Notes: generated by a model from the letters alone, not told the origin. 64,000 nt of DNA from Chloroflexota bacterium (GCA_004347695.1 SLTK01000004.1:62001-126000), one strand, 5' to 3'. Positions 40,565-50,588 are shown, counted from the first letter of the stretch. A program made the numbers and translations.

Positions 40565-43426
40565 CTAAATTGCTGGTAGGAAAATGTAAATTCCCAGGAT
40601 ATCTGGGGGTAACTGCGGTTCGACCCGATAGCGTACATTTCGGGTTTTAGTCGCCAACCGTACCCTCTGATGTGCTTCCAGCAATTCCTCACCCCGTTGT
40701 ATGGCAGCTTGATCCAGGCGAGATCGAAGGAGTTCGAATCCCTCGATGACTCTCCCAACAAATTCTGCAGCCTGATCAGCAGCGATATTGCCATCCGGTT
40801 GAGCCAGAAGAAGTTTTTCGGCTTCGTTTTCATCTATCCATAACGCGCTTTGTGGACTCCCAGAGAAAGCGAGCAGCCGGCAGTCTTCAGCAAGCAGAGG
40901 TCTTTCAACGTTATTCTGTGTTTGGATGATGTGATAACGGAATCGTACCAGCAACAATGTAGTGCGTTTATCTACCGCTTTGGTACGGATGGCTCCGCAG
41001 CGTCGGGCGGCTGGGTAACGCACAGCATCACCCGAAAGAGGATCGAGTGCGGTCTCAAGAACATGATTCGCGAGCGTTTCCACAAAAGGATGGGTTCGTT
41101 GCAGGTAGTGTTCATCTTCCTGGACTGGCTGGTTGAATCGGAATCTGAATTTCGGATTGGTAAGATCAAACCCTGAAGATTGCGCCAAAACATCTTTTAG
41201 CGCTGAGGATGCCTCTGTCAGGTTCGTATCCAGAGGATCAGTTCCAGTTGTTTGAGCGCCAAATACAGCCAGTGTTCTGCGGGTGAAATCAGCTACATCC
41301 ACTCCGGACCCAATGGCAGCCTGAACAGCGTGTAATTCACGTGCGACTTCATCCACTTTGATCGTTTCTTGAGCAAACAGAGTTCGTGAACGTTTTTCAC
41401 GTTCCGAGGCGGCTTCCCATTTTCCGTACAGGTCGTCTTTTTGCGGTTTAATGTACTCATCGAAACCAGGCAGATAACCTTGCAATACATTCGGATTGGA
41501 TTTCAGAAGCAAGCCTTCAAAGATCGCTTCTACTACTTGTTCGGTATTTACTGGCACCGGTACGGATATGCCTAATGAGCTGCGTATTGTCCGATGTTTA
41601 CGCAGCAAGACATCCAGAACAACTCCATCGATCTGGTTATCTAAACCGTAATATGTTAATACACGCACCGTTGGACTGGGCTGACCATATCGGTCTATCC
41701 GGCCATCCCGTTGTTCGTGGCGAGTGGGATTCCAGGACAGGTCATAATGCAGGATGGCATCAAAATGTTCCTGCAGGTTAATGCCTTCACTTAGGCAGTC
41801 TGTTGCAACCAAAACATGTTTTTTCGATTCGCAAAGCTGCTGAATGGTTTCCACGCGGGATTCAGGAGGCAATAAACCGGTGACCGCCATTACTTCTACG
41901 TCTTTTGGCAGCCGCATGCGAAGTTCAGCTGCAACATATTCGGCGGTTGGGATGAAGCGGCAGAAAATAATCGGGTGGTAGCCTTCGATTAACAGACCTT
42001 TGATCAAGTCGACGGCTTTTTTCAGCTTTTCGTCTTTCTCACCCAATAAATCATCAGCAGCCCGAGCCATATCCAGTAAGCGGCGGCGGTTCCGCTGCCC
42101 TTCATCCTCTTCTCCACCCGGGTCAGAGCCCGGAGTGACATCCGAGCCATCTGCGGATTCGTCGACAATAATATCGAGAATTGTGCGGCGGCCAATTTCA
42201 TCGGCCTCTTCCGGATTTTCTGCTTCGGCTGGCGCGGCACGATTACGCAAGGTTGCCGCCGCTGCTGCAGGACTGGAAGCCAGCGAGCGTAATAATGCCA
42301 AAGCTGACCACCAGCGTACACGCTGATGGAATTGACCGCCTGTGGCGTCCAAGACGGATTCTCGGGCATAATCCAACACCCGTTCAAACAATCGTTTGTA
42401 ATCGGGACTGAGTTTGTAGGAGTCTTCGCGATCTTCACGCTTTGGAAAGGGGGTTTTGGAGTCCAGGTAGTTCTGAATGTCACCACGCCGGCGCTGGATA
42501 AAGTGCTGGGCAAGACGTTTACGGTGACGTAGATTTTCCTCGCCTGTCAGGTCTTCGGGTAGATCGTCAAATTCTTTATCCAGAAAGGTGAGTAAAGAGC
42601 GGAAAGCTTCTTCTTTTCCACTGTGAGGCGTGGCGGTTACCAGAACGATGTGCCGGTCAGGATTCTGAGCCAGACTCCTCACCATTTCAAACCGTTGATG
42701 GCGTCCGCCGCGCTCCGCGCCATAGGCGCAGGTATGTGCTTCATCAACAATGATAAACTCGGGACAGGCTCGCTTGAATTCTTCTCTTCGACGATCGGAT
42801 TTAATATAGTCCATCGAAACAATTACGAAGGGATAACGTTCAAAAAGTGATTCGCCCAAGCTGAGATTGCGTTCCAACCGCGCTGCGGTGGATGGTAAAA
42901 CCAGTTCCGCTTCGATATGAAACTTCTCTCGAAGTTCAGACTGCCATTGCTCGGCCAGGGGTGGTGGACAGAGAACCGCCAGGCGTTCAATTTCACCTCG
43001 ATCCAGCAATTCGCGCGCAATTAAGCCCGCTTCAATGGTTTTGCCAATACCGACATCATCTGCTACTAACAGTCGGATTGGGTCTAGTTTCAGTGCCATC
43101 AACAATGGAACAAGCTGGTAGGGACGAGGTTCAAAGCCGACCCGTGCAAAAGAGCGAAATGGACCAGCACTGGAGCGAAAACCAAGCCTGACCGCATCGC
43201 GCAACAATCGAGCTGAACGATAATCCCCAACCTGTGAAGGATTAGGGAGATCAAAGGTAGCATGGGCTACTGGCTCCAACGGGATATAAATACCGGCAAT
43301 TTCATCATCAGATCCACCTAAAGGACGTAATACCAAGAGATCATCAGTGGAATCGGGTAGTACGACCCATTCACGGCCGCGCGCTTTGACGAGGGAACCT
43401 ACGGTATATGTCATATTTGGGGTCAC
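40565..43426 (-). CDS. SNF2-like helicase (DrmD-like), 953 aa
   Basis: Superfamily 2 helicase with ADDVGIGKTIEAGLIA (Walker A, about 120-135), FIIVDEAHTC (Walker B) and VTATPHSGKEEAF. The second RecA domain has VLVATDCLSEGINLQEHFD and NPTRHEQRDGRIDRYGQPS. An N-terminal beta region (VGSLVKARGREWVVLPDS) is as in RapA/DrmD-type helicases. The C-terminal 300 residues contain a domain with FRFRFNQPVQ and a closing helix. ATP-driven DNA translocation in the DISARM-like complex is expected. The start overlaps the upstream small gene by 4 bp. Confidence 0.8.
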   Translation of the reverse strand: MTPNMTYTVGSLVKARGREWVVLPDSTDDLLVLRPLGGSDDEIAGIYIPLEPVAHATFDLPNPSQVGDYRSARLLRDAVRLGFRSSAGPFRSFARVGFEPRPYQLVPLLMALKLDPIRLLVADDVGIGKTIEAGLIARELLDRGEIERLAVLCPPPLAEQWQSELREKFHIEAELVLPSTAARLERNLSLGESLFERYPFVIVSMDYIKSDRRREEFKRACPEFIIVDEAHTCAYGAERGGRHQRFEMVRSLAQNPDRHIVLVTATPHSGKEEAFRSLLTFLDKEFDDLPEDLTGEENLRHRKRLAQHFIQRRRGDIQNYLDSKTPFPKREDREDSYKLSPDYKRLFERVLDYARESVLDATGGQFHQRVRWWSALALLRSLASSPAAAAATLRNRAAPAEAENPEEADEIGRRTILDIIVDESADGSDVTPGSDPGGEEDEGQRNRRRLLDMARAADDLLGEKDEKLKKAVDLIKGLLIEGYHPIIFCRFIPTAEYVAAELRMRLPKDVEVMAVTGLLPPESRVETIQQLCESKKHVLVATDCLSEGINLQEHFDAILHYDLSWNPTRHEQRDGRIDRYGQPSPTVRVLTYYGLDNQIDGVVLDVLLRKHRTIRSSLGISVPVPVNTEQVVEAIFEGLLLKSNPNVLQGYLPGFDEYIKPQKDDLYGKWEAASEREKRSRTLFAQETIKVDEVARELHAVQAAIGSGVDVADFTRRTLAVFGAQTTGTDPLDTNLTEASSALKDVLAQSSGFDLTNPKFRFRFNQPVQEDEHYLQRTHPFVETLANHVLETALDPLSGDAVRYPAARRCGAIRTKAVDKRTTLLLVRFRYHIIQTQNNVERPLLAEDCRLLAFSGSPQSALWIDENEAEKLLLAQPDGNIAADQAAEFVGRVIEGFELLRSRLDQAAIQRGEELLEAHQRVRLATKTRNVRYRVEPQLPPDILGIYIFLPAI

Positions 43427-43746
43427 TTTTTTAGGTATAAAGCTCTTGGTGAAGATGTAAATGTCACTCCAGGCAATTCTCGGAGGACAGCCAATAACCG
43501 ATCTGTTTGAGGTCCATGACGATCAGTTATATCCTCGTGGACTTCTTCTACTGTCAGAACACCCTTAGCTTGAAGTTTATGGATAGCATCTGAGACCATT
43601 AAACGAGGTAATTCTAAAGATCGACCAGTCGGATAAGTAATCGTTACTTTCCAATCATCTACATTCATCTTGGCTGGCTTATTTTGAGAAAGGGTATAAC
43701 AAGTGTTTCCATTTTTCTTAATTAATTCGCTATATAAATCGCCCAT
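43423..43746 (-). CDS. Small unknown protein of the DISARM-like operon, 107 aa
   Basis: GGAGGAGAC precedes ATG 43746. Alpha/beta, beginning MGDLYSELIKKNGNTCY, with a central segment KVTITYPTGRSLELPR and C-terminal VTFTSSPRALYLKK. The segment SDAIHKLQAKGVLTVEEV could be a winged-helix-like fold. Not recognised. It is tightly placed between the two helicase genes (16-bp gap upstream, 4-bp overlap downstream), so it is a real subunit or adaptor. Confidence 0.65.
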   Translation of the reverse strand: MGDLYSELIKKNGNTCYTLSQNKPAKMNVDDWKVTITYPTGRSLELPRLMVSDAIHKLQAKGVLTVEEVHEDITDRHGPQTDRLLAVLRELPGVTFTSSPRALYLKK

Positions 43747-43762
43747 GGTCTCCTCCTAACTA

Positions 43763-46700
43763 TTAACTCCCCAACAATCCAAAAACTGAAGGATACTTCT
43801 CGATAACCTTGCCCCAGGATTCCAATAAATCAAAGCGAATGACTGTGTATCCGGTATCTTCCATACAATCTTTCTGAATCTGGTCACGTTGTTGCCTTTC
43901 GGGATAAATGTGATGGGGACCATCAACATAGATCGCGGCGTGTTCCTGCTCATAAAAGAAATCAGGACGTGTATGACAGGTCTCCAATAGAAGTTGTGCG
44001 TGGCTCGGCAATCGTAAATTGCTTTTTTCAATAAAAGTTAGCCATTCTCTCTCAAGATCCGATTGACAGAGATTCAGCAAGTGTTGACAATGTTCGGCTC
44101 TGGAGATAGTCTGTGGAGAGGATGTTGATGTACTTTGACTGCACTGCATTAGATATTTTTTGATTGTTTGTCGGTCTAGATGTCGGTGGTCCATTTGGTT
44201 GTAATAACTCATCAGGCAGTCATAACAGGCAGCTTCACAATCTTCTTTCGCACTTGGAGCATGCCGTAAATCTTCACTAGTCTGCGGATCAAAATGGCAG
44301 ACTTGTAATGCCTGGGCTGCTACTCTGGCAAATGCTCCAGGATCATCGACAAGACGCCGCAAAACTCCGGCGCCTCCTTCGGCGGATTCATAAAATAGAA
44401 TCGAATGCCGTTCATCACCGCTTGGTAGTGGTTCTGCAGCGACTTCACTGTCTTCAAGCTGGTATTCCACCTGAACTGCATTCTTCAACGCAGCTTGTAA
44501 GGACGCCATTTGTTCAAGTTCTAACCCTTCACTCGGTTCGAACAGTAAACAGTTCTTGTGATCCTCGACAAAAGGAACAACCCGCATTGTCCGGGGAGAC
44601 ATGGGATCGTCCGCTTCGAGTGTCGTTTGATCATCTTCCTTGCGTGCCCAGTAACCTCGCTCTGTGTCGAGAATAAATCCATATTGTTGTGGATTAGCGC
44701 GTCTCCGCCAGCCCAAATTGATACGCCAAAGCGTAGCTGAATTCCCATAGGTCAATTTGCCAATTAATTTGCCTTGGAAATGAATTTCTGCATTACGGGC
44801 TGAGATGACGCCACCATGATCGGCAAATCGAATGGCTGTTCGTAGTTCGTACCCTTGACGCAAGCGTTCTTCTTCATCCGAGGAGATGCGATCTCTTCGT
44901 TTGGTGGATACATTCTGCAGACGGAAAAGATTATTCATTGGTGCTTCTAACAAGGATCCACAGCGTTCACAGCGATCAAGCCCATCACCATTTGTAATCG
45001 GGTGCAGGTATCCGCAGATTGGACATTGCTTGGCTCGTAATACAGCAAACCCTTCTCCTGTATCTGAAACGGGTAGGTTCACCTTGTTGATGATATAACG
45101 GGATCCCTCATGGTAAATAATAGAACGCGGGCCGAACTCCGAGATGGCCAGGAAACGTGGCCGCGACAAGAATTCATCGTCCTGACTTCGGATACGCCGG
45201 GCAGGAATATATGCCGAAAGTGGCAGTCGCGGGAAACTGTAACCCGGCAAGAAACCTTCGCTGGCAAAATAGCGGTACGAATAAAAGTCAGATTGGACAA
45301 TATTTTCCGCCTCAGTCAACAATTCCAATTGGCTTTTCGCTTCTTGATATAACCGTTCCGCCTGGCGTTTATCCTGAATAGATCGGCTGGCATCCTTAAT
45401 AATTTTGTGCTGCACTTCTAGTTGGTTCATTGCAGCTCGATAAAGATTTCGCCATCGTTCGCAGGCCTGGTTGAATTGAAGGTCAATTTGTGAAAGTACG
45501 CTATCCAGCCAATTCTCATTCCACCAATCCGTTTGAATTAATTCTGATTCAATATCACTAAGAGCTGCATAAGCTTTCGGTTTTGCTTTGGCACGATTAC
45601 CTTGTGAATTTAACGCATCCTGAACAAAATCAAGGCAGGATAACTTGGATGAGTCGGAAAGATCAAGCAAGTCTTTCAAGGAGGCACCCAGGCTTAACCC
45701 AGATTCTGCCAACCAAATTGCCTGGACATGGCTGCGTATTAGATCTTCATTCGTCATGTCGATCCTGGGCGGGGTAACTGCTCCCGAAACCATCAATCCA
45801 GGACGTTTGAAATAATACTGGTCGTGGGGGCTACCGATGGTGCAATAAGTAAATACCATTGCTGGTTGTCCGCTTCTACCAGCACGTCCACTGCGTTGCG
45901 CATAATTGGCAGGAGTGGGCGGAACATTACGCATATTGACTGCGTTAAGCTCGGAGATATCCACCCCCAACTCCATGGTGGGTGAACAGTAAAGAATGGG
46001 CAACTCCCCAGTGCGGAATCTTGTTTCACGCTCTTCACGTTGAGCTGATGGCACTTGAGCTGTATGTTCTCTAGCTTCGATTCCAAGGACTTGTTTTTCT
46101 ACTGTTTGGTAAAAATTCACAAAAAACTCGTTCGTCTTACCACCGCCATCAGGCATTCGTGGAACACGGATCGGGTCGTGAAATGCGAGTTGCCCCTCTC
46201 CAACTTTCCAGATCATCCCTGAAGCAAGTAACTGGTAACCTGGTTTATGACCGACATCATTCTTTTCATCGACAACCTTCTCTACCAAGCCTGCAATACG
46301 CAAGCTGTTGAGGATTTGATCGATAATTTCTTCGGTGTCATCTAAAGAGATGTGATCGTGATATTCTGGGAAGGTCGTGTTCCTACGTAAGAATTGTCCG
46401 TATCCTCCCCTAGGTGAGAGGTATAGATTCCCGCCATATTCATCTTGGTCACCCAGCTTCCGTCTGGGAAATAGTATGGAAGAATGTTCCAGTATCTCAT
46501 TTTCATCCATTGCCCAGGGAGCAATCAAGCGTTGACTGCTCAGCTGCCGCAAACTTTCTTGTGCCCCCTGATCAAGATAAGTAACCTTGATGGCTAGTTC
46601 ACGACGCATGTAATCTAATAAAACCTTCGCGATTCGTATTCTGGTTTCGGGGGTTGCTGAAGTAAGTACCTCATGCGTATCTCGCCATACGTCTTCCGCA

Positions 46701-48952
46701 GCACACAGCTCATCTAAAGATGCATATTCGATTCTTAGCAAACCTGATTGCTCAAGATTTGGAGAAGTAATGCGCCATCCACGTTTGAGATCACGGTAGA
46801 TTCTGTATCCTAAAACCTCACGTAAGGCGCGGTCAGTTTCGGCCTTCTGAGCAAAGCGAACTTCAGGATCGCTGGCATAGTACTCGACTGGAAGGTCTAA
46901 AGATTGAAAAACCTTCATCGTCAAGACATCATGAGAAATTCCTGTTTGCTCGTTAGCTTTCACCGCTCGATACAAGGCTGAACGCAACAACGCAATTTCT
47001 ACGAAATCATTAAAATGGCCAGCTTGTAGCGATGCGTCCTGACGGTTATCGGTGAAGCTGAGAAGTTTTCTAGCCTTTGGCTGCAAGTCCTGATCATTTC
47101 TCAACCGACGAATTAGGGACATACTGAGAATGGTTGTATCTGTGGAGCGACCACCCGAACTGAGTTCGGTAAGTTTTGCAAAATCAGAGGATTGGCGAGC
47201 TCCATAAGACACTCCGCAATGGAGGCAGAAGCGGAAAGGTGCTTTCAAATAAGCTACCCGTTGACCCGTTTCACCTTTTTTCCCATCCGGACTGATCCTG
47301 ACTACTTCGGGTAGGTTTTTACGTTGGCTTTTCTTGATTGCCAACTCACCATTACTTTCTTCAAGCCAATCATCTGGAAGGCGGTCAATAGCATCATAAT
47401 TATCTTCTGGCCAGGGATTATCCTGGTTTAGGTAGAGAAATCCTGGTTCACCACCATCGGAATCTCTGTTTTCGTTAAGCTCGCGCGGTAGAAATAGCTC
47501 AGATCCACTTTCATGATCTCTAGTCCGCCGAACAACGTAATACTCTTGGCCGCACTCACGGCAAAAAGCCAGGGGTAGTAATACCTTTTCTCGTTCCCCA
47601 GGAACGAATTTTTGTCCATATACGGTGATGTGACGATCCGCTTCTGCTTCAATTGATGCATAAACCGTATCTCCACGGCTTATGAACTGATGTAAGCGGA
47701 ACGCAAAAGCTGGAAAATTTGTCTCCGGATTAGCAATCGAATACCCTTTCAATAGAATAGCCTGAAGCGCATGAACGCAAATTTCTTCTGGCAATCCGGT
47801 AAGGAGACTTAATTCATGCCCAGCCCCGTCGTTACCTGTTAGGCTTTTTGGAAGGGCGCGTACCAGGCGACCGCTTTCTTTATCAGTCCTTAATCCAAGT
47901 CTGCTCTCGACCCAGCTTTCCAGGGGGTGGTGAGTAAACTCGTCATACGTGTTTGGCAAATCGAGATTTTGGATACTCGATTTAAGTTCAGAAATAAATA
48001 ACTCATCAGTAAGTAGATTCTCTTTTGTTGCCCGACGAAGAGTTTCTCCAATAACACTTTCAGCATGAACTGTATCCCCAAATAATATTGATGCAACATT
48101 GGCAACTTCAACACGTTGCTGTTCCAGGCTACCTGCACCTGCAAGAGTAGCTGATGTGCCGATACACTGTAAGTGGTTGGCATGTAAAGCTTCTCGCACT
48201 CGCCGGACGAGCATTGATACATCTGCTCCCTGGCGTCCTCTGTAAGTATGCAACTCATCAAGCACCAGGAATCTCAATCCTTGCGCAGCATTAACCAGAG
48301 TCTTTCGCTCTTCAGGGCGAGTCAAGATCAATTCCAACATGACATAGTTAGTCAACAAGATGTCTGGTGGATTCGACATGATGCGGTTTTTTTCCTGGTC
48401 ATTTTCCTGACCGGTATACCGTTCAAAGGTGACTGGGCCTTTTCCATCTGAAAAACCGTATTTAAGGAATTTCTCTAATTCGCCTTTCTGACTATTCGCC
48501 AGCGCATTCATCGGATACACGATGATTGCTTGAATTCCTTTGCCACTCCCATTGCGCAGTACGTAATCAACTATTGGGATGATGTATGCGAGACTTTTTC
48601 CAGATCCAGTTCCTGTTGTAAGAATATAGTTTCGACCTTCTCGGGCCGTTCGAATGGCATCTTCCTGATGCTTGTGCAAACGTAACGGCTGACCGAAATC
48701 ATCAGGTGCTTGTTTGCGACGAAATATCCTTTTACACTCTTTGTGTAATACGCCTTCATTGCTAAGGTCATCTATCCATTTTCCAGGTTCAAAGGTGGGG
48801 TTTAGTTGAATCAGAGGATCCGGCCATAACAAACCCTGTTCTATACTCTGATCTACGTAGTCCTTGATTTTTGGATCACGTATTCGAATAAAACTGGAAA
48901 TGTAAGAAGAATAATCTTGAATTAGTGAGCTGCGAAGGTCAAATACATTCAT
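43763..48952 (-). CDS. DEAD/DEAH helicase with DUF1998-type zinc region and C-terminal nuclease domain, 1729 aa
   Basis: Residues about 90-330: helicase domain 1 with ILTTGTGSGKSLAY, LVLDELHTYRGRQGAD (DELH box) and GTSATLAGAG. Middle Cys pairs (CRECGQEY, FCLHCGVSY). Helicase domain 2 near residue 975 has YCSPTMELGVDISELN and NYAQRSGRAGRSGQP. A CPICG...RCERCG ribbon and a DUF1998-like end (SAEGGAGVLRRL ... EAACYDCLMSYYNQ) follow, as in MrfA/DrmA-DrmB type proteins. The final 90 residues (RPDFFYEQEHAAIYVDGPHH ... GYTVIRF) look like a Vsr/DUF559-type PD-(D/E)XK nuclease. A DrmA+DrmB+nuclease combination in one chain is my inference. GGGGGATTAC precedes ATG 48952. Confidence 0.8.
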   Translation of the reverse strand: MNVFDLRSSLIQDYSSYISSFIRIRDPKIKDYVDQSIEQGLLWPDPLIQLNPTFEPGKWIDDLSNEGVLHKECKRIFRRKQAPDDFGQPLRLHKHQEDAIRTAREGRNYILTTGTGSGKSLAYIIPIVDYVLRNGSGKGIQAIIVYPMNALANSQKGELEKFLKYGFSDGKGPVTFERYTGQENDQEKNRIMSNPPDILLTNYVMLELILTRPEERKTLVNAAQGLRFLVLDELHTYRGRQGADVSMLVRRVREALHANHLQCIGTSATLAGAGSLEQQRVEVANVASILFGDTVHAESVIGETLRRATKENLLTDELFISELKSSIQNLDLPNTYDEFTHHPLESWVESRLGLRTDKESGRLVRALPKSLTGNDGAGHELSLLTGLPEEICVHALQAILLKGYSIANPETNFPAFAFRLHQFISRGDTVYASIEAEADRHITVYGQKFVPGEREKVLLPLAFCRECGQEYYVVRRTRDHESGSELFLPRELNENRDSDGGEPGFLYLNQDNPWPEDNYDAIDRLPDDWLEESNGELAIKKSQRKNLPEVVRISPDGKKGETGQRVAYLKAPFRFCLHCGVSYGARQSSDFAKLTELSSGGRSTDTTILSMSLIRRLRNDQDLQPKARKLLSFTDNRQDASLQAGHFNDFVEIALLRSALYRAVKANEQTGISHDVLTMKVFQSLDLPVEYYASDPEVRFAQKAETDRALREVLGYRIYRDLKRGWRITSPNLEQSGLLRIEYASLDELCAAEDVWRDTHEVLTSATPETRIRIAKVLLDYMRRELAIKVTYLDQGAQESLRQLSSQRLIAPWAMDENEILEHSSILFPRRKLGDQDEYGGNLYLSPRGGYGQFLRRNTTFPEYHDHISLDDTEEIIDQILNSLRIAGLVEKVVDEKNDVGHKPGYQLLASGMIWKVGEGQLAFHDPIRVPRMPDGGGKTNEFFVNFYQTVEKQVLGIEAREHTAQVPSAQREERETRFRTGELPILYCSPTMELGVDISELNAVNMRNVPPTPANYAQRSGRAGRSGQPAMVFTYCTIGSPHDQYYFKRPGLMVSGAVTPPRIDMTNEDLIRSHVQAIWLAESGLSLGASLKDLLDLSDSSKLSCLDFVQDALNSQGNRAKAKPKAYAALSDIESELIQTDWWNENWLDSVLSQIDLQFNQACERWRNLYRAAMNQLEVQHKIIKDASRSIQDKRQAERLYQEAKSQLELLTEAENIVQSDFYSYRYFASEGFLPGYSFPRLPLSAYIPARRIRSQDDEFLSRPRFLAISEFGPRSIIYHEGSRYIINKVNLPVSDTGEGFAVLRAKQCPICGYLHPITNGDGLDRCERCGSLLEAPMNNLFRLQNVSTKRRDRISSDEEERLRQGYELRTAIRFADHGGVISARNAEIHFQGKLIGKLTYGNSATLWRINLGWRRRANPQQYGFILDTERGYWARKEDDQTTLEADDPMSPRTMRVVPFVEDHKNCLLFEPSEGLELEQMASLQAALKNAVQVEYQLEDSEVAAEPLPSGDERHSILFYESAEGGAGVLRRLVDDPGAFARVAAQALQVCHFDPQTSEDLRHAPSAKEDCEAACYDCLMSYYNQMDHRHLDRQTIKKYLMQCSQSTSTSSPQTISRAEHCQHLLNLCQSDLEREWLTFIEKSNLRLPSHAQLLLETCHTRPDFFYEQEHAAIYVDGPHHIYPERQQRDQIQKDCMEDTGYTVIRFDLLESWGKVIEKYPSVFGLLGS

Positions 48953-49029
48953 GTAATCCCCCTATTGGGTTAATTCTCAAGATGCAATGTGTGTTGAAAG
49001 TATCTATTCATAACATCATTACCTTTTAT

Positions 49030-49236
49030 CTAGGTCTGATTTGAAGCAGGCTTGTTTGGTGGAACTGATCTTTCATCCAACCAGTTATCTATTGTTTCTT
49101 TTCTAAATCGCCAATGCCTTCCAACTTTTTGGCATGGTATTTTTCCATCCTGCGCAAGTTTATAAAGTGTGGAGAGAGGTATGCGAAGGTATTTTGATGC
49201 TTCTTCAATCGTTAGTACTTGTGGAAAGTCGTCCAT
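49030..49236 (-). CDS. Excisionase-type HTH_17 regulator at head of the DISARM-like operon, 68 aa
   Basis: A complete MerR/excisionase-fold domain: VLTIEEASKYLRIPLSTLYKLA, then QDGKIPCQKVGRHWRFRKETI. Its closest relative in the window is the 66-aa protein at 58350, in the same position before the type I restriction operon. A palindrome overlapping the -10 box lies just upstream, so autoregulation and operon control are likely. AAGG precedes ATG 49236. Confidence 0.8.
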   Translation of the reverse strand: MDDFPQVLTIEEASKYLRIPLSTLYKLAQDGKIPCQKVGRHWRFRKETIDNWLDERSVPPNKPASNQT

Positions 49237-49259
49237 AGTACCTTCTTTAAAATCAAAAG

Positions 49260-49303
49260 AATGAGTATAAAGAAATTATATACTCATTATTGATAGTTGC
49301 TAA
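49260..49303 (-). promoter_or_regulatory. Promoter with overlapping operator palindrome
   Basis: Minus-strand TTAGCA (49303-49298), 17-bp spacer, TATAAT (49280-49275). A 10-bp inverted repeat, AATGAGTATA (49260-49269) with TATACTCATT (49279-49288), surrounds the -10 box. It is the presumed binding site of the HTH protein encoded 24 bp downstream. Confidence 0.6.
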
Positions 49304-49327
49304 TCAAATAAGCTTAGAAAATCGAGA

Positions 49328-49744
49328 TTATTGTTCTGGATTTGGCGTAATGCCCCATTTGGTAAATTTAGCACTGAGTATTCCCCCTGCATCCGGCGAA
49401 CTAGCTGAGATACCCTTCACTTTCATTTCATTTTCTGCTTCCCAAAGTGCCTGAGCCAGGCGACTGCGAAACTCACCATGCAAATGAGAAAAGGCATGAT
49501 AAATTATCATTAATTCAGGATCCACTACAGGAAGACCAAGGATTGAATAAACCTCGGTTCCGAGTGTCCCCGCAATACTCAGAATTTCTGGTCCTTCAGG
49601 TAAAAACTCACCATGCAACCAACCTAATACCTTGGAAGGTGGATAGCCTAACAAATCACAAAAGGCTATGAAATCTTCCTCTCCCGCCTGGGATCGGCTC
49701 CATCGTTTGTACGCTCTGTTAAACCAGGCCGGAAAGTTGGACAT
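49328..49744 (-). CDS. XRE-like HTH protein, 138 aa
   Basis: The N-terminal 75 residues have the Cro/C1-type pattern: FNRAYKRWSRSQAGEEDFIAF split as WFNRAYKRWSRSQ then EEDFIAFCDLLGYPPSKVLGWL, and EILSIAGTLGTEVYSILGLP. The C-terminal half is helical with no recognised domain. Such proteins are common regulators of element or phage genes. It lies between the LuxR-type gene and the DISARM-like operon on the same strand, with 91 bp before the HTH gene. Confidence 0.65.
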   Translation of the reverse strand: MSNFPAWFNRAYKRWSRSQAGEEDFIAFCDLLGYPPSKVLGWLHGEFLPEGPEILSIAGTLGTEVYSILGLPVVDPELMIIYHAFSHLHGEFRSRLAQALWEAENEMKVKGISASSPDAGGILSAKFTKWGITPNPEQ

Positions 49745-49859
49745 GTGGCTTTACTTTTCAAGGATTGCGATGTGGAACATGAAAAATATGTTCGCCTCTA
49801 ATCATATAATATTTTCTTCAATCTGACAACGAATCCCCCTTCATATCATCAGATCATCT

Positions 49860-50297
49860 TTACCGTGCCTGATCCTCCTGTTTATCATGGACCGGGCTTG
49901 TTTCAAAAGGATCGCACAATCCTAATTGGCCCGCCATTGCCATCATCTGATCACGGCTATCTGTACCAAATTTCTTTTTCAAAGCACGGATATGTAATCG
50001 AATGGTCGCTTCGGTCAACCCAAGTTTTAGCGCGATTTGATCTGGCGAATACGCCCTCGCCAGTAGTTGTAAAACGCTGATCTGCCGCTCGGACAATGCC
50101 GGCGCTTTTCTTTTTGGCTTGGGAGGCTGACCAGCGAGAACAATCAAACCATTAACCTGCACTTCTGGGCAATCATCCAGCGCGTAACCAGGCACATTTC
50201 CGCCATCCCGGATGATCTTTACCAAATCCTGAACGTCTTCGACCACATTTTGGTAAAGAACAGATCCTTCATCATTGATAACCACAATGGATGGCAT
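49860..50297 (-). CDS. LuxR-type HTH regulator, 145 aa
   Basis: Residues 65-130 carry a LuxR/GerE HTH (LSERQISVLQLLARAYSPDQ, then IALKLGLTEATIRLHIRALK). The N-terminal 65 residues (IVVINDEGSVLYQNV) form a short alpha/beta module, not a full receiver. The gene is minus-strand with GGGGAGGATTGC before ATG 50297. Probably a transcription regulator of the element's integration or defence modules. Confidence 0.75.
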   Translation of the reverse strand: MPSIVVINDEGSVLYQNVVEDVQDLVKIIRDGGNVPGYALDDCPEVQVNGLIVLAGQPPKPKRKAPALSERQISVLQLLARAYSPDQIALKLGLTEATIRLHIRALKKKFGTDSRDQMMAMAGQLGLCDPFETSPVHDKQEDQAR

Positions 50298-50548
50298 CGA
50301 AGCAATCCTCCCCTATGTTGATCTGCAAAAATGACTGAAAACGCATAAATCCCCCCTGAACAAGCATGCATCTATCCAGAGAGGACCTTGTGGTTGATTG
50401 TATAAGTGGGATTTGGTCATTCTAGAGTCGTATGCGCAAGTGAGGTAACAGTAGATAATTTGAGGGTTTATATTAGAACATCTGTTCAGTAAAATTATAG
50501 GCGAGATTATCTTATTGTGCAAGTATAAGAAGGAAAAATCTATATATC

Positions 50549-50588
50549 AATTTCGATAGGTATCAAGACCCTTAACCCTATCGAAATT
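50549..50588 (+). repeat. 12-bp inverted repeat in the gene-free stretch 50298-50652
   Basis: AATTTCGATAGG (50549-50560) pairs with CCTATCGAAATT (50577-50588), 16 bp apart. It lies between divergent genes (LuxR-type, minus; 50653, plus). Operator or recombinase site are possible. Nothing else in 50298-50652 can be supported. Confidence 0.45.

Noticed and set aside
42000-42513. Open frames on both strands of the SNF2 helicase gene
   Set aside because: GC-rich coding sequence opens alternative frames; the helicase frame explains the region.
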